Assembly: GCA_025455005.1 (NCBI GenBank) | Contig: JALONH010000019.1 | Span: forward strand, 1 to 54,531 | DNA from: Cytophagaceae bacterium | Lineage (GTDB): Bacteria; Bacteroidota; Bacteroidia; Cytophagales; Cytophagaceae | Length of the DNA stretch: 54,531 nucleotides | Direction: 5' to 3' | Shown: one piece after another, positions 54,150-54,531 of the stretch | How the letters are laid out: every line of letters starts with the position of its first letter | Numbering within the stretch: position 1 is the first letter of the stretch | The notes under the pieces: generated by a model | What the model was told of the DNA's origin: nothing | Databases searched by the model: none | The model's input: the letters and a program-made list of their open reading frames with translations, nothing else | Position numbers and translations under genes: made by a program

Positions 54150-54531
54150 AGGGTGAAGATAGCATAAAAAGCTTAGGGCTTAAAGCTGAAAGTAGAGAGG
54201 AGGGGAATTTAGATGGGGACCAAATACATCGTCGTTGTAGGTGTTTGCGGTAGAATATTCCATCGTTAAATAATATACTTTATTACCGTGTCACTAACAG
54301 CTTTTTACAATAAAATATACTCATAGCAACTTATTGTACAATCATATAAAAGACTATGATAAAATAATTATTATCAATGGTTGTTGGTGACGCCGCGGTT
54401 AAGACCTTCACTTATTGACAATGCAGTATGCGGCTAAACACCAACCTTTACTTTTACCTCGTAGTAAAATTCCAAGATTTCTAATTTAATATTTCCTCAA
54501 AGAGAAAGACAGAAATAATCTGCCTTTCTTC
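54150..54531. other. Gene-free right edge with one paired structure
   Basis: No gene is evident in the last 382 bp. GTTGGTG (54383-54389) pairs with CACCAAC (54439-54445), and inside it GCCGC (54392-54396) pairs with GCGGC (54430-54434), giving a two-helix structure. The last bases (GAAAGaCAGA aataa TCTGcCTTTC, near 54504-54528) form a terminator-like hairpin for a gene beyond the edge. Confidence 0.45.

Overview
The window is from a member of the Bacteroidota, probably a free-living aerobic relative of the Chitinophagia/Saprospiria group (the class is a guess). The evidence: two proteins end in type A type IX secretion (T9SS) sorting domains; many gene families are typical of the phylum (DUF2490, DUF2141, DUF3667, AsmA-like giants, choice-of-anchor D repeats); several genes are preceded by the Bacteroidota -7 box TAnnTTTG rather than by Shine-Dalgarno sequences; and the CRISPR repeat looks like the Bacteroidota type II-C repeat. 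Base composition is AT-rich.

Bases 1-5842 are one CRISPR array of 78 repeat copies (46 nt) and 76 spacers of 28-31 nt. It runs off the left edge; no cas gene or tracrRNA is visible. It contains exact spacer duplications, two spacer pairs that differ only at synonymous codon positions, a spacer carrying an intrinsic terminator, and two damaged internal repeats that both follow the same duplicated spacer. Bases 5843-6405 hold two copies of an 82-bp stem-loop-forming repeat and no convincing gene.

Bases 6406-8918 hold a secreted protein with an AT-rich C-terminal GH19-like muramidase/chitinase domain, overlapped by a small AT-rich gene. This looks like an effector-immunity pair. From 8934 to 27817 come an AsmA-like protein, a DUF1801 protein, a lipoprotein sulfatase, a histidine kinase without an ATPase domain, a U32 tRNA-modification-type protein with a ferredoxin, a DUF3667 and an M48 protease gene (both AT-rich), then a DUF1254 / alpha-carbonic anhydrase / formylglycine-generating enzyme (FGE) operon facing a second lipoprotein sulfatase, a DUF2490 barrel with a CDF-type transporter, and a DinB/SRPBCC pair. 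The FGE would convert the CSPTR cysteine of both sulfatases to formylglycine.

Bases 28016-34040 are the complete 2-oxoglutarate dehydrogenase operon (sucA-sucB-lpdA) with its own promoter box and terminator. From 34137 to 47129 come an unusual response-regulator-like protein, DUF2141, a polytopic GT-C-like membrane protein, initiator tRNA-Met with a textbook Bacteroidota promoter, a T9SS-secreted beta-helix protein, an alkaline-ceramidase-like membrane protein, a 1889-residue T9SS-secreted GH8 enzyme, a neutral-ceramidase-like protein and a divergent HxlR regulator with palindromic operators. From 47209 to the end are a helical-repeat protein, a structured but unassigned intergenic region, DsbD, an M20 dipeptidase, a MITE-like element with 20-bp inverted ends, and a PLP-dependent ACC deaminase/D-cysteine desulfhydrase family enzyme. 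The last 380 bp hold no gene but one clear stem structure.
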